Positions 1 through 9,379 of a stretch of 25,000 bases of DNA are shown here, piece by piece; within the stretch, counting starts at the first letter, position 1; every line of letters starts with the position of its first letter. This DNA is from Prorocentrum cordatum (lineage: Eukaryota > Sar > Dinophyceae > Prorocentrales > Prorocentraceae): NCBI GenBank assembly GCA_963575745.1, contig CAUYUJ010009415.1, forward strand, positions 1-25,000, written 5' to 3'. The notes beneath the pieces were generated by a model. That model was not told where the DNA came from. It was given only the letters and a program-made list of their open reading frames with translations, and did not search any database. The position numbers were made by a program, and so were the translations under genes.

Positions 1-150
1 CCCCTCGGGCTGCCTGCGCCCTGCGCAGCGCCTCCTCGCGGATCTTGGCGGCCGCCGCCCGCTTCGCCTCCCTCTCGGGGTCCACCTCGAGGGGACCGCG
101 AGAGCAGACCACGCCGAGCAGCCGGAATCCAGCGTGCAAAAGCAAGAACC
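1..150 (-). CDS. Possible partial exon, charged helical protein of unknown function
   Basis: Read on the minus strand, this edge segment has an open frame with protein-like composition. It starts with a hydrophobic stretch (FLLLHAGFRLLGVVCSR) and passes into an alanine/charged helix (VDPEREAKRAAAAKIREEAL) that runs off the window. Codons are GC-rich at third positions. The frame is preceded by CCTGCAG/GG, which could be a 3' splice site with the exon beginning at position 150. No family is recognised. The exon is cut by the window edge, so neither its end nor its gene can be seen. The open frame continues upstream of the proposed acceptor, so the start is uncertain, and chance openness in GC-rich DNA remains possible. 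Confidence 0.33.
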
Positions 151-432
151 CTGCAGGACTGGCCCCGAACGTTGTCCTTCGAGTTGGTTTCGTGTCGTGC
201 TTCGCTGTTCCGCCCGTCTTCCTCGACCCCCCTGCCGAAACGAGAAACAACACACAGGCGGAAGTTCAGCAAAACGGCACCAGGTCCAGCCCTGGAACCG
301 TGTTGCTCACAATTTTCGCAGGTGTTCATCGATTACTGCAGGCTCTCCCGCTTCGACGTGCTCTCCAGCAGGTGCGCCTCGCCGAGGCCATTCCTGTGGT
401 GCCCGGGTCGCCCCAAGCGGCCGCTGGAGGCC
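151..432. other. No recognisable feature
   Basis: Mixed-composition DNA lies between the possible exon and the first GGA tract. Reading frames here are short or run into the simple repeat, and none shows a domain. It may be intron of the minus-strand gene whose exon lies at 1-150. Confidence 0.4.
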
Positions 433-675
433 CAAGGAGGAGGAGGAGGAGGAGGAGGAGGAGGAGGAGGAGGAGGAGGAGGAGAGGAGGGTCTGGAGGA
501 GGATGAGGAGGAGGAGGAGGAGGAGGAGGAGAAAGGTCTGAAGGAGGGTCTGGAGGAGGAGGAGGAGGAGGAGGAGGAGGAGGAGGAGGCAGAGGAAGAG
601 GTGGATCTGGAGGAGGAGGAGGGTCTGCGGGAAGAGGGTACGAGAAGGAGGAGGAGGAGGAGGAGGAAGGGGACC
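433..675. repeat. (GGA)n imperfect trinucleotide tract
   Basis: Near-continuous GGA/GAG on the plus strand, broken by short GGTCT interruptions at about 490-500, 535-550 and 610-630. All frames read as poly-Gly, poly-Glu or poly-Arg, so predicted proteins here are artefacts of the repeat. The tract is strongly purine/pyrimidine strand-asymmetric. Confidence 0.95.
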
Positions 676-989
676 AGTGCAAAACCAAGAGTCACCAACG
701 ATGTTTGAATAAACCGTTCCTCCAAGTGCCCTCTTTATATGCCCCTACAACGGTTCATTTCCACAGAGGATACTGCCTCGTTGAAAGGCAACCGTTTGAA
801 GACCTTGAAGCATGCTAAAACATTGTTCTCGGGAGTCCAACGCCACGGATCAACCTGACCGTTGCGTCTTGGCGATCGTGAGTCGTGCCAGAACGTCATT
901 CCTGGGACTTCACAACACAGCGAATCAACGGAACTGCTGCGCCCGCATAATCCTGAATCCTTCCAAAACACCAATTCTGCTACGTTGAT
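676..989. other. Unassigned spacer leading into the 85 bp array
   Basis: About 310 bp with lower GC than its surroundings. A minus-strand frame of about 96 codons (735-1025) is open but matches nothing I recognise. The last bases (an ATCAGTGAAACTCCCTTGC-like stretch) already resemble the 3' half of the following repeat unit. Confidence 0.4.
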
Positions 990-1640
990 GTTGGCCATCA
1001 GTGAAACTCCCTTGCAAGTTTTCAAACGAATGTGCGCGGCGCTGAAGCCAGAACCACAATTTGAAAAGGAACCGCTCTCAATCCGTGAAACCCTTGCAAA
1101 TTTTTAAAAACGAATGCGCGCGGCGCTGCGGCGGGAACCACATTCTGCAAACGCTTTAAACGAATGCGCGCGGCGCTAAGACATTTTGAAACCCACACGC
1201 CCCAACTCCGTGAAACTGCTGCAAATGTTCTAAACGCATGTGCGCGGCGCTAAGGCGAGAACCACATTTTGACAACCGCCCGCCCTCATTCCGTGAATTT
1301 CTTGCAAGTGTTTAAAGCGAATGTGCGCGGCGCTGATAGCGAGACCCGCATTTTGAAAATCACCCGCCCTCAATCCGTGACAATCTTGCAGTATTGTCAA
1401 AACGAATGTGCGCGGCGCTAAGGCAAAAACCACATTTTGAAAAGGGAACCGCCCTCAATCCGGGAAGCTCTTGCAAATGTTGGAAACGAATGTACGCGAA
1501 GCTGAGGCGAGAACCACATTTTGAAAACCACCCGCCCCCGATCAGTGAAATCTTGCGAACGTTCAAAACGAATGCGCGAAGCGCTATGGCGAGAGCCACA
1601 ATTTGAAAACCACCCGCCTTCCATTCGTGAAGCTGGTGTC
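990..1640. repeat. Tandem array, about 8 diverged units of 75-88 bp
   Basis: Units share the core AAACGAATGTGCGCGGCGCT, then a GAGAACCACATTTTGAAAA-like block, a CCGCCCTCAATCCGTGAAA-like block and CTTGCAAATGTT. Cores start near 1024, 1110, 1157, 1231, 1317, 1401, 1484 and 1567. Unit 2 lacks its 3' half and unit 3 has lost part of its middle. Short frames exist on both strands, but stops and length changes between units argue against coding. The last unit runs into unique sequence at about 1640. Confidence 0.85.
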
Positions 1641-1733
1641 AACTCTTCAGCTTCAGAATCACAAATGGTGAGGACATCTCATGCGGAACGCCGGGCCCGC
1701 CGTAAAAACTGGTTTCGGCGTGCGACAGGGAAA

Positions 1734-2058
1734 GGAGGAGGAGGGAGAGGAGGAGGAGGAGGAGGAGGAGGAGGAGGAGGAGGAGGAGGAGGAGGAGGAG
1801 GAGGAGGAGGAGGAGGAGGGAGAGGAGGAGCAGGAGGAGAAGGAGGAGGAGCAGGAGGTGGAGGAGCGGAGGAAGAGGCAGGCAGAGGGGCGAAGGAGGA
1901 TGAGGGTCGGAGAAGGACGCACGGAGGCAGGAGGAGGATGTGAGGAGGAGGAGGGAGGAGGAGCGCGGAGGGTATGCGGGAAGAGGGTAGGAGGAGGAGG
2001 AGGAGGGGGAGGGGAGGAGGAGGAGGAGGAGGAGGAGGAGGAGGAGGAGGAGGAGGGT
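1734..2058. repeat. (GGA)n tract with degenerate middle
   Basis: Two nearly pure GGA/GAG blocks (about 1734-1820 and 1996-2055) flank a degenerate purine-rich middle. All translations are homopolymeric (Gly, Glu, Arg on plus; Ser, Pro on minus). No coding signal is supported. Confidence 0.93.
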
Positions 2059-2144
2059 TCCGAGGGTTCCGATGACGACGAGGGGCTCCGAGAACGAGGC
2101 ACCAGGCCAGAAACGCGATATATCATAGGCGCGAAGTCCGAAAA

Positions 2145-3490
2145 TCAGCTACGCGAGGTGATCGGCACAGGTTTGTGAAACACATGTCCGATCTTTTCGC
2201 CAGACGGGCCCTTCCCCTGGATAAGGTACTTCCTCTTAAAGTGCCTCGGAGAACCCAGGGGAGGCCTACCTTTACAAGATCTGGCTACCATAAAAGCTCT
2301 GCTCACACACCTCGCAGCGCAATCTACACACCGAACCATCGGGCCCGTTTTATAGAGACGGTGCGTCTCATGAGCCGCCTGGACCCCCTTAGGGGGTCCT
2401 CCACAGCTCAAGTTCACAAGATCGCACCTTCGAGCGCGGCTCTCTCCGCACCTCGATCAATCTTCCCTTGAACCTGCGCACGAGATGCCCGTTGTCATCA
2501 CTCAGAGTGAGGCCGATCGGCCTCTCTGCATTTTCCTTCTTCTTGACATCAGCCCATTGTCCTCTCGAGCAGCGGCGCAGGATGCGCAGCACAGTTTTCA
2601 GTGTCAGCACTGCCGCTTGCTCACGCATCTGGCGAGCACGCTCCTGGGGCAAATCTCTAGGGTGCATGGCTGCACCAACCTTGGCGTAGAAGTCGACGAG
2701 CTCGTTGCCGTGCCAGTAGGCCAAGGGGATCTGCATCTCTCTCGCTTTTGCCTGAGACAGGTGCGAGGGAATCCACTCGATGTCGATCTCTTCAGCTCCA
2801 ACGTCGTCAACTGCCTTCCGAAACTGAACCCATAACTCTGCATACTGGTGATCAGAGTGTGTGCCGTAGGGGTGTCCTGCTTGCCAGCCGACGTGGAGCT
2901 CCTTGAAGTCGGTGATCAGGTGCAGCTGGCCTTGAGACTTGTGAAGGATGGCCTGCCGTGCTGCATACAACTCTGCTGCACCTGAGGTCTGCCACGGAAA
3001 GGGAACAGGACCAGACGCCGCGGCGATGGCATTGCCCACCGCGTCAATCATGCAGAAAGCCCATCCACCACGTGCACGAAACTCGCAGTGGGGGAAGATG
3101 CAGCTGCCATCAACACAGACCGCACCACTGATAAGCCCAGAGACTGCGCAAGCATGCCAGCGAATAGTACTGTGTTCGACCGCATCTGGTAGCTGGAACA
3201 GCGGGTCAGGAAAGAGACCCTTGCACAGCATCATGGTGTACGGGTGATCCTGACCATACTCGCTGCGTCCCCACATCATGAGCTTTCTCTCATATCCACT
3301 CCAATCCTGCCATTCCGTGAGATGCCAATCACATCTGAAACACCTGTGCAGGTCAGTGCCCTCCTCTACTCCGCACATGGCGCAGAGCGGGGTGTCCGTC
3401 GCCTGCACCTCGTGTAAGCGCACCTGGTTGAAGTAACCTCCAGCTAGCCATGTTCGAAGAAAGCCAGCTCCTTTGAAGTCACCCTGCAGG
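2145..3490 (-). pseudogene. Non-LTR retrotransposon fragment: zinc knuckle, RNase H and zinc tail (copy 1)
   Basis: This minus-strand frame encodes the C-terminal part of a LINE-type polyprotein, which would act in reverse transcription by removing RNA from RNA-DNA hybrids. In order it has a zinc-knuckle-like CAMCG...HRCFRC (codons from 3384), then RNase H. The four acidic residues of the RNase H fold are present: D in CVDGSC (3109-3111), E in GAAELYAAR (2971-2973), D in LITDFKELHVGW (2908-2910) and D in WHGNELVDFYA (2692-2694), plus the WIPSHLS histidine motif. The frame stops at TAA 2389-2391. The frame one base over continues with HETHRL and CVDC...C, resembling the zinc-binding tail I associate with dinoflagellate retroelements. 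The reverse transcriptase is absent, so the copy is 5' truncated, or is an exon beginning after CTGCAG at about 3486. The open frame extends into GGA repeats upstream, which I do not count as coding. A related, more decayed copy lies at 17325-20000. Confidence 0.85.
2381..2399. other. 19 bp palindrome at the retroelement frame break
   Basis: GGACCCCCT and AGGGGGTCC form perfect 9 bp arms around one central base. The TAA that ends the RNase H frame (2389-2391, minus) lies in it, directly after a run of five C. Removing one C, or a +1 slip at CCC-TAA, joins the RNase H frame to the zinc-tail frame. Confidence 0.8.
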
Positions 3491-3574
3491 GAGCCGCCTC
3501 GCGCCGTGGACAGAATCACGTCGGGAGGTGGATGGCCGCCCTCGGCCCTCCGGGGGGCCCTCGCCAGGCCCAGG

Positions 3575-3840
3575 AGTCGCCGAGCACGGCTCCTCCTCCT
3601 CCTCCTCCTCCACCTCCTTCCTCCTCCTCCTCCTCCTCCTTCCTCCTCCTCCTCCTCCTCCTTCCTCCTCCTCCTCCGTCCTCCTCCTCCTCCTCCTTCC
3701 TTCCTCCTCCTCCTCCTCCTTCCGCCTTTCCGCCTCCTTCCTCCTCTTCCTCCCCCTCCTCCGCCTCCTCCTCCTCCTCCTCTCCTGCTCTCTTCCTCCT
3801 CCTCCTCCTCCTCCTCCTCCTCCTCCTCCTCCTCCTCGCC
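3575..3840. repeat. (CTC)n tract
   Basis: Plus-strand CTC/TCC repeats with a few interruptions (about 3720-3770). It lies directly 5' of retroelement copy 1 on that element's strand and makes its frame read poly-Glu/Gly/Arg. This part of the open frame is regarded as spurious. Confidence 0.93.
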
Positions 3841-4199
3841 GAGCACGGCTCCGGAGGAGCAGCCGGCCCCCGAGAAAGACCGATCGGGACCTCGGGAGAC
3901 TTCGCACTGCACGGGATCGAGACATCGGGTGTCCCTATGGCGGAGAGGCCTGAGGAGCAGAAGCACGTCGGGAAGAGGAAGCGGGGGGCGGAGAGAATGA
4001 CCACGGTGGGAACCACCGCCTCCGCAAGTTCGCATCAAAAACAAATCCAGGGCGGGCGAAAGTCTGCATTTGCTGGGGCAGCGTTTCCCGCCTGCGCTCA
4101 TGGCCCGTTCGGCACTGCGCGCAGCTCAAGCAAGTACGTGCGTCCAGTACTTCAAAACTTGCCAGAGACCCGTGGAGGCCTGCTAGACCAGTTAGAACT
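3841..4199. other. Unassigned spacer
   Basis: Moderately GC-rich sequence between the CTC tract and the 9 bp minisatellite. Frames are open on both strands but lack recognisable motifs or a consistent codon signature. Nothing is annotated. Confidence 0.4.
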
Positions 4200-5430
4200 G
4201 TGAGACTTGTAGGACCTGTGGGACATGCGGAACCTGCGGGACTTGTAGGACCTGCGGGACCTGCGGGACTTAAGAGATCCGTGAGCCCTCTGGGGCCTGT
4301 AGGACCTCTGGGAGTTGTTAGACCTTCAGGACCAACAAGCCCTGGAGCTGTGGGACCCGTGGGACCTCGACTTGTGGGACCTGCGGGACCAAAGAGACCA
4401 GCGAGACATGTGGGATTTGTAAGATGGGAAATGCGGGACCTGTGGGGCCTGTGGGACCTGAGAAACCTGTGGGGCCTGCAGGGCCTGCAGGGCCTGTGGG
4501 GCCTGTGGGACCTGAGGGACCTGTGCGACCTGCAAGACTTGCGGGACCCGCGGGACTCGTGGGGCCGGTGGGGCCCGTCGGCCCTGCAGACCCGTGGGAC
4601 CCGTGACACCTGTGGAACCTGTGGTGCTCGCTGTGCCTGTGGGGCCCGCTGGGCCTCTGGGACCCATGGGACCTGGGGGGCGGGGGCGTGTAGGACATGT
4701 GCTGGGCATCGCTCGGACGTCCATTCCCTGTGTTTTTGTTTCGGTTTCGTGCGTGTTTTTTTCCGCCACATGATCACGGATGCTCCTCGATGGTCCTCGC
4801 GGAAGGAAAAATGCACACGTCCGAGCGATGCCAAGTGTGGAACATGTGGGATCTGTGGGGTTTGGGGGAATTGCGGGGCCTGCGAGACTTCTCGGAACCG
4901 TGGGACCTGTGGGGCATGTGGGTCCCGTGAGACCCGTGGGACCTGCAGGAGCAACGACACCTGCGAGGCCTGCGGGGCCTGTGGGAAGTGTGGGCGTTGT
5001 GGGAGCGGTGGGACATGTGGAACCTGTGGGACCTCTAGGATTCATGGGACATGAGATACCTATGGGATCTGTTGGACCAACGGGACGTGTGGGGCCTGCG
5101 AGACCTGCCAAACTCGCGAAGCCTGCGGCGCCTGCAAGATTCGTTGGACTGCGGGGCCTGCGGGATATGTGGGATATGTGGGACATGCGGGACGTGTTAG
5201 ACTTGCGACAATTGTGGGACTAAGGGGATTTGTGGGACTCGTGGGACCCGTGGGACCGACCTGTGGGAACTGTGGGACCATTGGGACCTGCGAGACTTGC
5301 GAGACCTGTGGGGACTGTGGGACCTGCGGGGTCTGTTAGACATGCGCGACCTGCGAGATCTGCGAGACCTGTGAAACCTGTAGGAAATGTGGGACCTGTG
5401 AGATCTTCGAGTCCTGTGGGGCCTGCGACC
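4200..5430. repeat. 9 bp minisatellite, GGGACCTGY type (collagen-like when translated)
   Basis: About 1.2 kb of a diverged 9-mer, GGGACCTGT/GGGGCCTGY and variants. A 9 bp unit preserves all frames, so translation gives Gly-Pro-X-like runs on both strands (for example VGPVGPAGP on plus and [11 protein letters not shown] on minus). Collagen-like patterns in several frames on both strands point to repeat structure, not a collagen gene. The array is interrupted at 4705-4832 by an inverted-repeat element and resumes at once after it. Confidence 0.9.
4705..4832 (+). mobile_element. 128 bp element with 16 bp terminal inverted repeats, copy 1
   Basis: The ends GGCATCGCTCGGACGT (4705-4720) and ACGTCCGAGCGATGCC (4817-4832) are perfect inverted repeats. 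The interior is unrelated to the 9 bp array around it. A second copy, clearly homologous along its whole length, lies at 15479-15603 in unrelated surroundings, which makes this a dispersed element and not a local hairpin. It is far too short to encode a transposase, so it would be non-autonomous (MITE-like). Flanks are GTGTAGGACATGTG on the left and GTGTGGAACATGTG on the right. These resemble a duplication but could simply be neighbouring units of the 9 bp array, so no target-site duplication is claimed. Confidence 0.82.
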
Positions 5431-6340
5431 ACCGAAGACCAAAGTAAGGCCCTGAATTGTGGGACCTCCGGGCACCCACATGGGGACCCTACCTAGGACC
5501 CTGGGAATTCGTTCTTAAATGTGGATCGACAGGTCTCGAGGCCCCCATGGGGGGATTTATTAAGAAACCCGAACATTCCTTACGTCCACCATCTTTTCTT
5601 GGAGCGGGGGGGGGCTAAAATTCAAACGTCCCAGCGTGGCCGTTCGAGGCCCTCAACTAGCCACCCCGCTTGGAAACGCGACGCAACAGTTCTGCCGAGA
5701 CCCGAAGGCGACTCTAGTGCCGCCGCCGCCGCACCTGCACTGCATCCGATAATCCGCAGGCAAGCCCAAGAAACCGCCATGGAGGCGGGCACGACTCCAG
5801 ACGGCACCAGCTGACACGACGGCCCATGATGGCCCCGAAGTGTTCCCCTGAGCCCCAAGACGGCCCAACAATGCCACAAGGCCCCCAAGACGACCCAGCA
5901 GGACCCCGTGACAAGCCCAGTGCGGCCTGAGAGTAACCCGCGAGAGACCCAAGAGAGGCAAAAACGACGGACGCAGAATGAGGCGGAAAAGCAGGGGGAC
6001 TCACAACGGGGGGACGGAGGAGGGGGTGACGACGACGAAAACGAAAGAGCACGTCCCGAAGCGACGCGGCAATGCGTGCCACATGTTGCGGCCACTGCAC
6101 GGGTATGGGCGACGATGTGTCGGGTGGCACGGTCTGCTTGGCGGTGCTCTAAAGCTCGCCGCGCCGAAAAGTGCGCAATCGCAGTGCGCGGGACTGGTCG
6201 CGAGCAAGTCGGCATAACGCAAACGCCCGTGTCCCTGCACGCAGCCGCAGCGCGTATATGATTTGTCAGCGACGTCGCGCCCTCCGCGAGCCGACCGGGC
6301 TCTCCACTTTTGAGATGCGCGCAGCGGAAGAACAACCACT
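5431..6340. other. GC-rich region without a supported gene
   Basis: Long overlapping open frames exist on both strands (for example minus 5622-6395), but none carries a recognisable domain and their openness is expected at this base composition. The stretch contains a short GGCCCCAAGA-type minisatellite (5818-5905). Confidence 0.45.
5818..5905. repeat. Short CCCCAAGACGGCCC-type minisatellite
   Basis: Degenerate units of CCCCAAGA plus GGCCC/GACCC, about 16-24 bp each. On the minus strand they read as LGxLWHCWAVLGLRG-like, in the style of the leucine-glycine-tryptophan pattern seen more clearly at 16205-16470 and partly at 10400-10570. Homology between the three is probable but was judged by eye. 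Confidence 0.55.
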
Positions 6341-6704
6341 CTGGGTACTCCAGATTTCGTAATAAAAGGGAGGGGGTCTGGACCCTCCAAGACAAGCCAT
6401 TTCAGACCCCCCCCCCGTGGGAGAACCCTCCAAAACATCGTCCCCAGACCCCCCCAGGCCCTCCAAGATAGCTTGGAAGAGACCCCCCCCGAAATGAGAC
6501 CCCCCTCCCTTTATTACGAAATCTGGAGTAGTCGAAGCCAACCTGGCGCCAATCTGGCAGGCCCAATCTGGCACACGGGGGCAAGCTGGCGAGGGAGCCA
6601 ACGCGAATCCAGTCTGGCGAATAACCCAAATCCTCCAGTTTGGCCAGGCCAGATTGGCCCTTGGGGCCCAGTCCAATCTGACAGTCTGGCCTTCGACTAC
6701 CCAG
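6341..6704. mobile_element. Fold-back element (about 181 bp before insertion) carrying a nested MITE
   Basis: If 6348-6530 is removed, the left end reads CTGGGTAGTCGAAGCCA. The right end (6690-6704), reverse-complemented, reads CTGGGTAGTCGAAGGCCA. These form terminal inverted repeats. The interior has many copies of CCAATCTGGC in both orientations (for example near 6549, 6563 and 6645), so the whole element can fold back on itself. It has no coding capacity, and no clear target-site duplication is visible outside the arms. The left arm is split exactly at a TA by the MITE at 6348-6528. Confidence 0.75.
6348..6528. mobile_element. 181 bp MITE with about 32 bp inverted repeats and TA duplication
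   Basis: The left end begins CTCCAGATTTCGTAATAAAA and continues GGGAGGGGGTCT. The right end is its inverse, ending TTATTACGAAATCTGGAG. The arms differ by about one indel in 32 bp, so the element looks fairly young. It is bordered by TA at 6346-6347 and 6529-6530. TA duplication and CTCC ends are typical of Tc1/mariner-derived (Stowaway-like) MITEs. Class assignment is by analogy, as no transposase is present. The intact opposite arm of the host fold-back, CTGGGTAGTCGAAG, shows the uninterrupted target with a single TA. Confidence 0.9.
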
Positions 6705-8200
6705 GTCGGGCGAGAGGCGAACCACAGAGGATCACCGCCCAAGAGAGCGTGGCAAGCGCGAGCGCGGAGCAAAACAAAAGCAACGACACTCCAATCATTT
6801 GGCGCGCCGCCAAGAAGGGAAGGGGGGCGGGGGGCCCGCGAGGCCAGAAGGAACAAGCCTGGCGGCATGCTAGACGCCACGAGAGGCCTCGCCACGCGGA
6901 GGCGCTCTGCCCGCACGAACGAGCGCATCGTCGCCCCAAAAAAGGCGCAACCACGCCGCGCGAAGCATCGCTGCGCGGGGACGATCCGCCCGTGCAAGCC
7001 GCGTGCAGCTAACAAGCGAATAAAAGGGCGCTGCGCGCCACATTGAACACAATGCTACAATGCCGCAATGACCACGTTTTTCAAGGGGCCCAGGGACACA
7101 CACACATAAATACACACAAATCCCAGGATTCCCTATATGTTCCCAAATGTTATGGGCTTTTGTCTTCCCCCCCACTCCCCATAGTTCCCCATATTTTCTT
7201 TGGAATCAGCGATGAATTGTGTCTGTGTTGTTTCCCCTCCTGAGTTTTTAATACTGCGACCTCCCCTGATCAGCGCGCGACTGCGTGTTGTGGCAAGCGG
7301 GCGCCGCCGCGCATGATCGCCACTCGGCCCCACGGAGGCACATTGAGGGGAATCTTGCGGTAAAAGCGCTGCAAGTGGCCAGGCTACAATCTTACGATAA
7401 AACGCTGCGTAAAACCAAAAACACTTGCCAACGAGAACCGCATCGCAGAATCAACCGACAAAACACACAAAAAGAAAACGTCCAGAACTTCCGGTTGCGG
7501 TGTTTTTTGTTGCGCGGTGAGAGGAGGAGGGGGAAGGAGACGAGGAAGTGAAGGAAGAAGAACTGTCCCGGGACTACTGTCGAAGACCTGCGGCCAACCC
7601 CTCCGGCCAACTTCAGCCAACCCCTCTGGCCAATTGTGGTCAGGACAACCCCTTCCGTAGGATATGTGCCACCGTTCCCCCTGGCACGTTCAGGTGTGGT
7701 TCGAGTGCGAACTGCCGTCTCGTATAGGACCTCTGTAATCTTCCAAGGGCACCCCCAACTGTCACCACGCTCAGGTGAGTCCACAGCTCCCCATCCACGC
7801 CAAGATCCCTGCTCGCCCCGACGCCTCCGTGGCATTCTCCCCATCGGGGAGACGTAAGACTCGGGTTCGGGGGACTCGGGTTAGCCTGGCGGGGCCATCC
7901 TGAAAATGACGAGACCCACTCAAAAATTTGACGCGAGCTCCCGCTGCAGACATCGCACGAAAACTGGACCGCCAAAATCCAGGACGTGTTCGTCAAAGAG
8001 CAGACTCCGAGTTTCTAAATTAGCGTCGGGGGGGCGTCACCCCCGCCGGCAGCCTCACATCGACCCCCGTCGCGTGCAGCCACCGCGCGCCGAAGGCGTT
8101 CCGACCCCCGTCGCGGCGCGACGACGAAGCGAGGTTGACCCCGTCGGGGGGGTACCCCTCCACGCTTACTAGGAAACCCAATGTAGGCGAAAACCTAGCT
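6705..8200. other. Spacer without a supported gene
   Basis: Composition shifts from GC-rich (to about 7020) to more AT-rich (7040-7560) and back. No domain, splice pair or repeat family stands out. The stretch at 7860-7890 (ACTCGGG and GACTCGGGTTAGCC) resembles the hairpin units at 19667-19892. Open frames such as minus 6266-7015 have no protein-family signature. Confidence 0.4.
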
Positions 8201-8234
8201 CCGGCGTGCTCGAAACTTACGTTTCCACGACCAG

Positions 8235-8315
8235 GGCGTCCAGGGCTCGGGGTCCACCAAAGGGGGGGGACCTTGAGGGTGGGGGTGAGTTCGATTCGCT
8301 GATGCATCGAATTTC
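8235..8315 (+). repeat. Dispersed repeat, about 75 bp, copy A
   Basis: A G-rich segment followed by GGTGAGTTCGATTCGCTGAT and GCATCGAA. The reverse complement of about 10325-10400 has the same order: a G-rich run, GGTGAGTTCGGTCCGTTGGC, then GCATCGAA. Orientation is opposite. The repeat has no obvious terminal structure. Confidence 0.6.
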
Positions 8316-8519
8316 AGAAAAAAAGGATGTCTCCCACGCGCCCCGATTGTCGACACCCTTTGGGTTCCTGCGGCGGCCACGGACCTCGTTCTGCACAGTT
8401 CCCAACCATCCTGTGGTGTTGGACCCCCGTTTTGAAGAGACGGTGCCCCGCGTTCCTTTCCTCCTCCTCCTTTCCTCCTCCCCCATCCCCCCTCCTCTTC
8501 CCTCCCTGCGTTTCACCCA

Positions 8520-9360
8520 CCCCTCACACGTTCTGTGGCCCCACAGGGAGCTCCACCTAAGGTCCGTGGCGCAGCTCGCATGGCGCCGCCACCCCGTTTT
8601 GGCACACCCGTGACAGCTTCGTGGCCTCATAGGGAGGGAGCTTTACCTAATGTCCCACTGGCGCAGCTCGTATGGCGCCGCCGCCTCATTTTTGGCTCTT
8701 TTGACGCTTCGTTGCCCTATAAGGAGCTCCAACTAAGGTCCCAGTGGGGCAGCTCGCAATGCGCCGCCGCCCCATTTTGGCACACCCCTTTACACGCTTC
8801 GTGGCCCCATAGGCAGCTCTCCGTGAGGTCCCAATGGCGCTGATCGCATGGCGCCGCCGCCCCACTTTGGCACACCCCTCACACGCTTCGTGGCCCCATA
8901 GGGAGCTCCACCTAAAGCCCCAGTGGCGCAGTTCGCATGGCGCCGCCGCCCCGTTTTGGCACACCCCTCACACGCTTCGTGGCCCCATAGGGAGCGCCAT
9001 GCAAGGTCCCAGTGGCGCAGTTCGTGTGGCGCCGCCGCCCCGTTTTTGGCACACCCCTCACACTTTTCGTGGCCCCGTAGGGAGCCCCACCTAAGGTCCC
9101 AGTGGCGCAGCTCGCATGGCGCCGCCACCCCACTTTGGCACACCCTTTACACGTTTCGTGGCCCAGTGGCGCAGCTCGCAAGGCGCCGCCGCCCCATTTT
9201 GGCACACCCCTTACTCGTTTCGTGGCCCCGCAAAAGGGGACTCCACTGAAGGTCCCAGCGGCGCAGCTCGCATGGCGCCGCGGCCCGATTTTGGCACACC
9301 CCTCACATGTTTCGTGACCCCTGAGGGAGCTCTTCCTAAGGTCCCAATGGTGCAGTCTGC
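8520..9360. repeat. Tandem array of about ten 90 bp units
   Basis: Units contain CGTGGCCCCATAGGGAGCTC, CACCTAAGGTCCCAGTGGCG, CAGCTCGCATGGCGCCGCC and CCATTTTGGCACACCCC. Starts fall near 8531, 8621, 8708, 8798, 8889, 8979, 9069, 9157 (shortened), 9217 and 9310. The 90 bp period keeps frame, so translation gives 30-residue repeats on both strands, but 87 bp and truncated units break it. A lone, partial unit lies at 10204-10255. The array ends about 20 bp before the splice acceptor of the exon at 9380, so it is most likely intronic. Confidence 0.92.
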
Positions 9361-9379
9361 ATCGAGTTTTTCCTGGCAG

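Noticed and set aside
707-717. AATAAA as a polyadenylation signal
   Set aside because: No gene end lies next to it, and this signal is not a reliable marker in the suspected organism group.
433-2058. Glu-, Gly- and Arg-rich proteins
   Set aside because: They are translations of GGA tracts in every frame with no flanking domain.
3500-4101. N-terminal extension of the RNase H frame to a start at 4101
   Set aside because: The extension consists of CTC-derived poly-Glu/Gly/Arg and unrelated sequence. It is open by composition and does not match retroelement proteins.
4200-5430. Collagen-like protein genes on both strands
   Set aside because: A 9 bp repeat keeps all frames open and gives Gly-Pro patterns on both strands at once. 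There is no clear start, splice site or non-repeat domain.
5622-7015. Long minus-strand open frames of about 250 codons
   Set aside because: They cross the MITE and the fold-back element and show no domain. Openness is expected at this GC content.
8680-8705. Possible relic of a dinoflagellate spliced leader (CATTTTTGGCTC)
   Set aside because: It is one variant of the 90 bp repeat, whose consensus there is CCATTTTGGCACACC. The leader's 5' part and its AAG end are absent.
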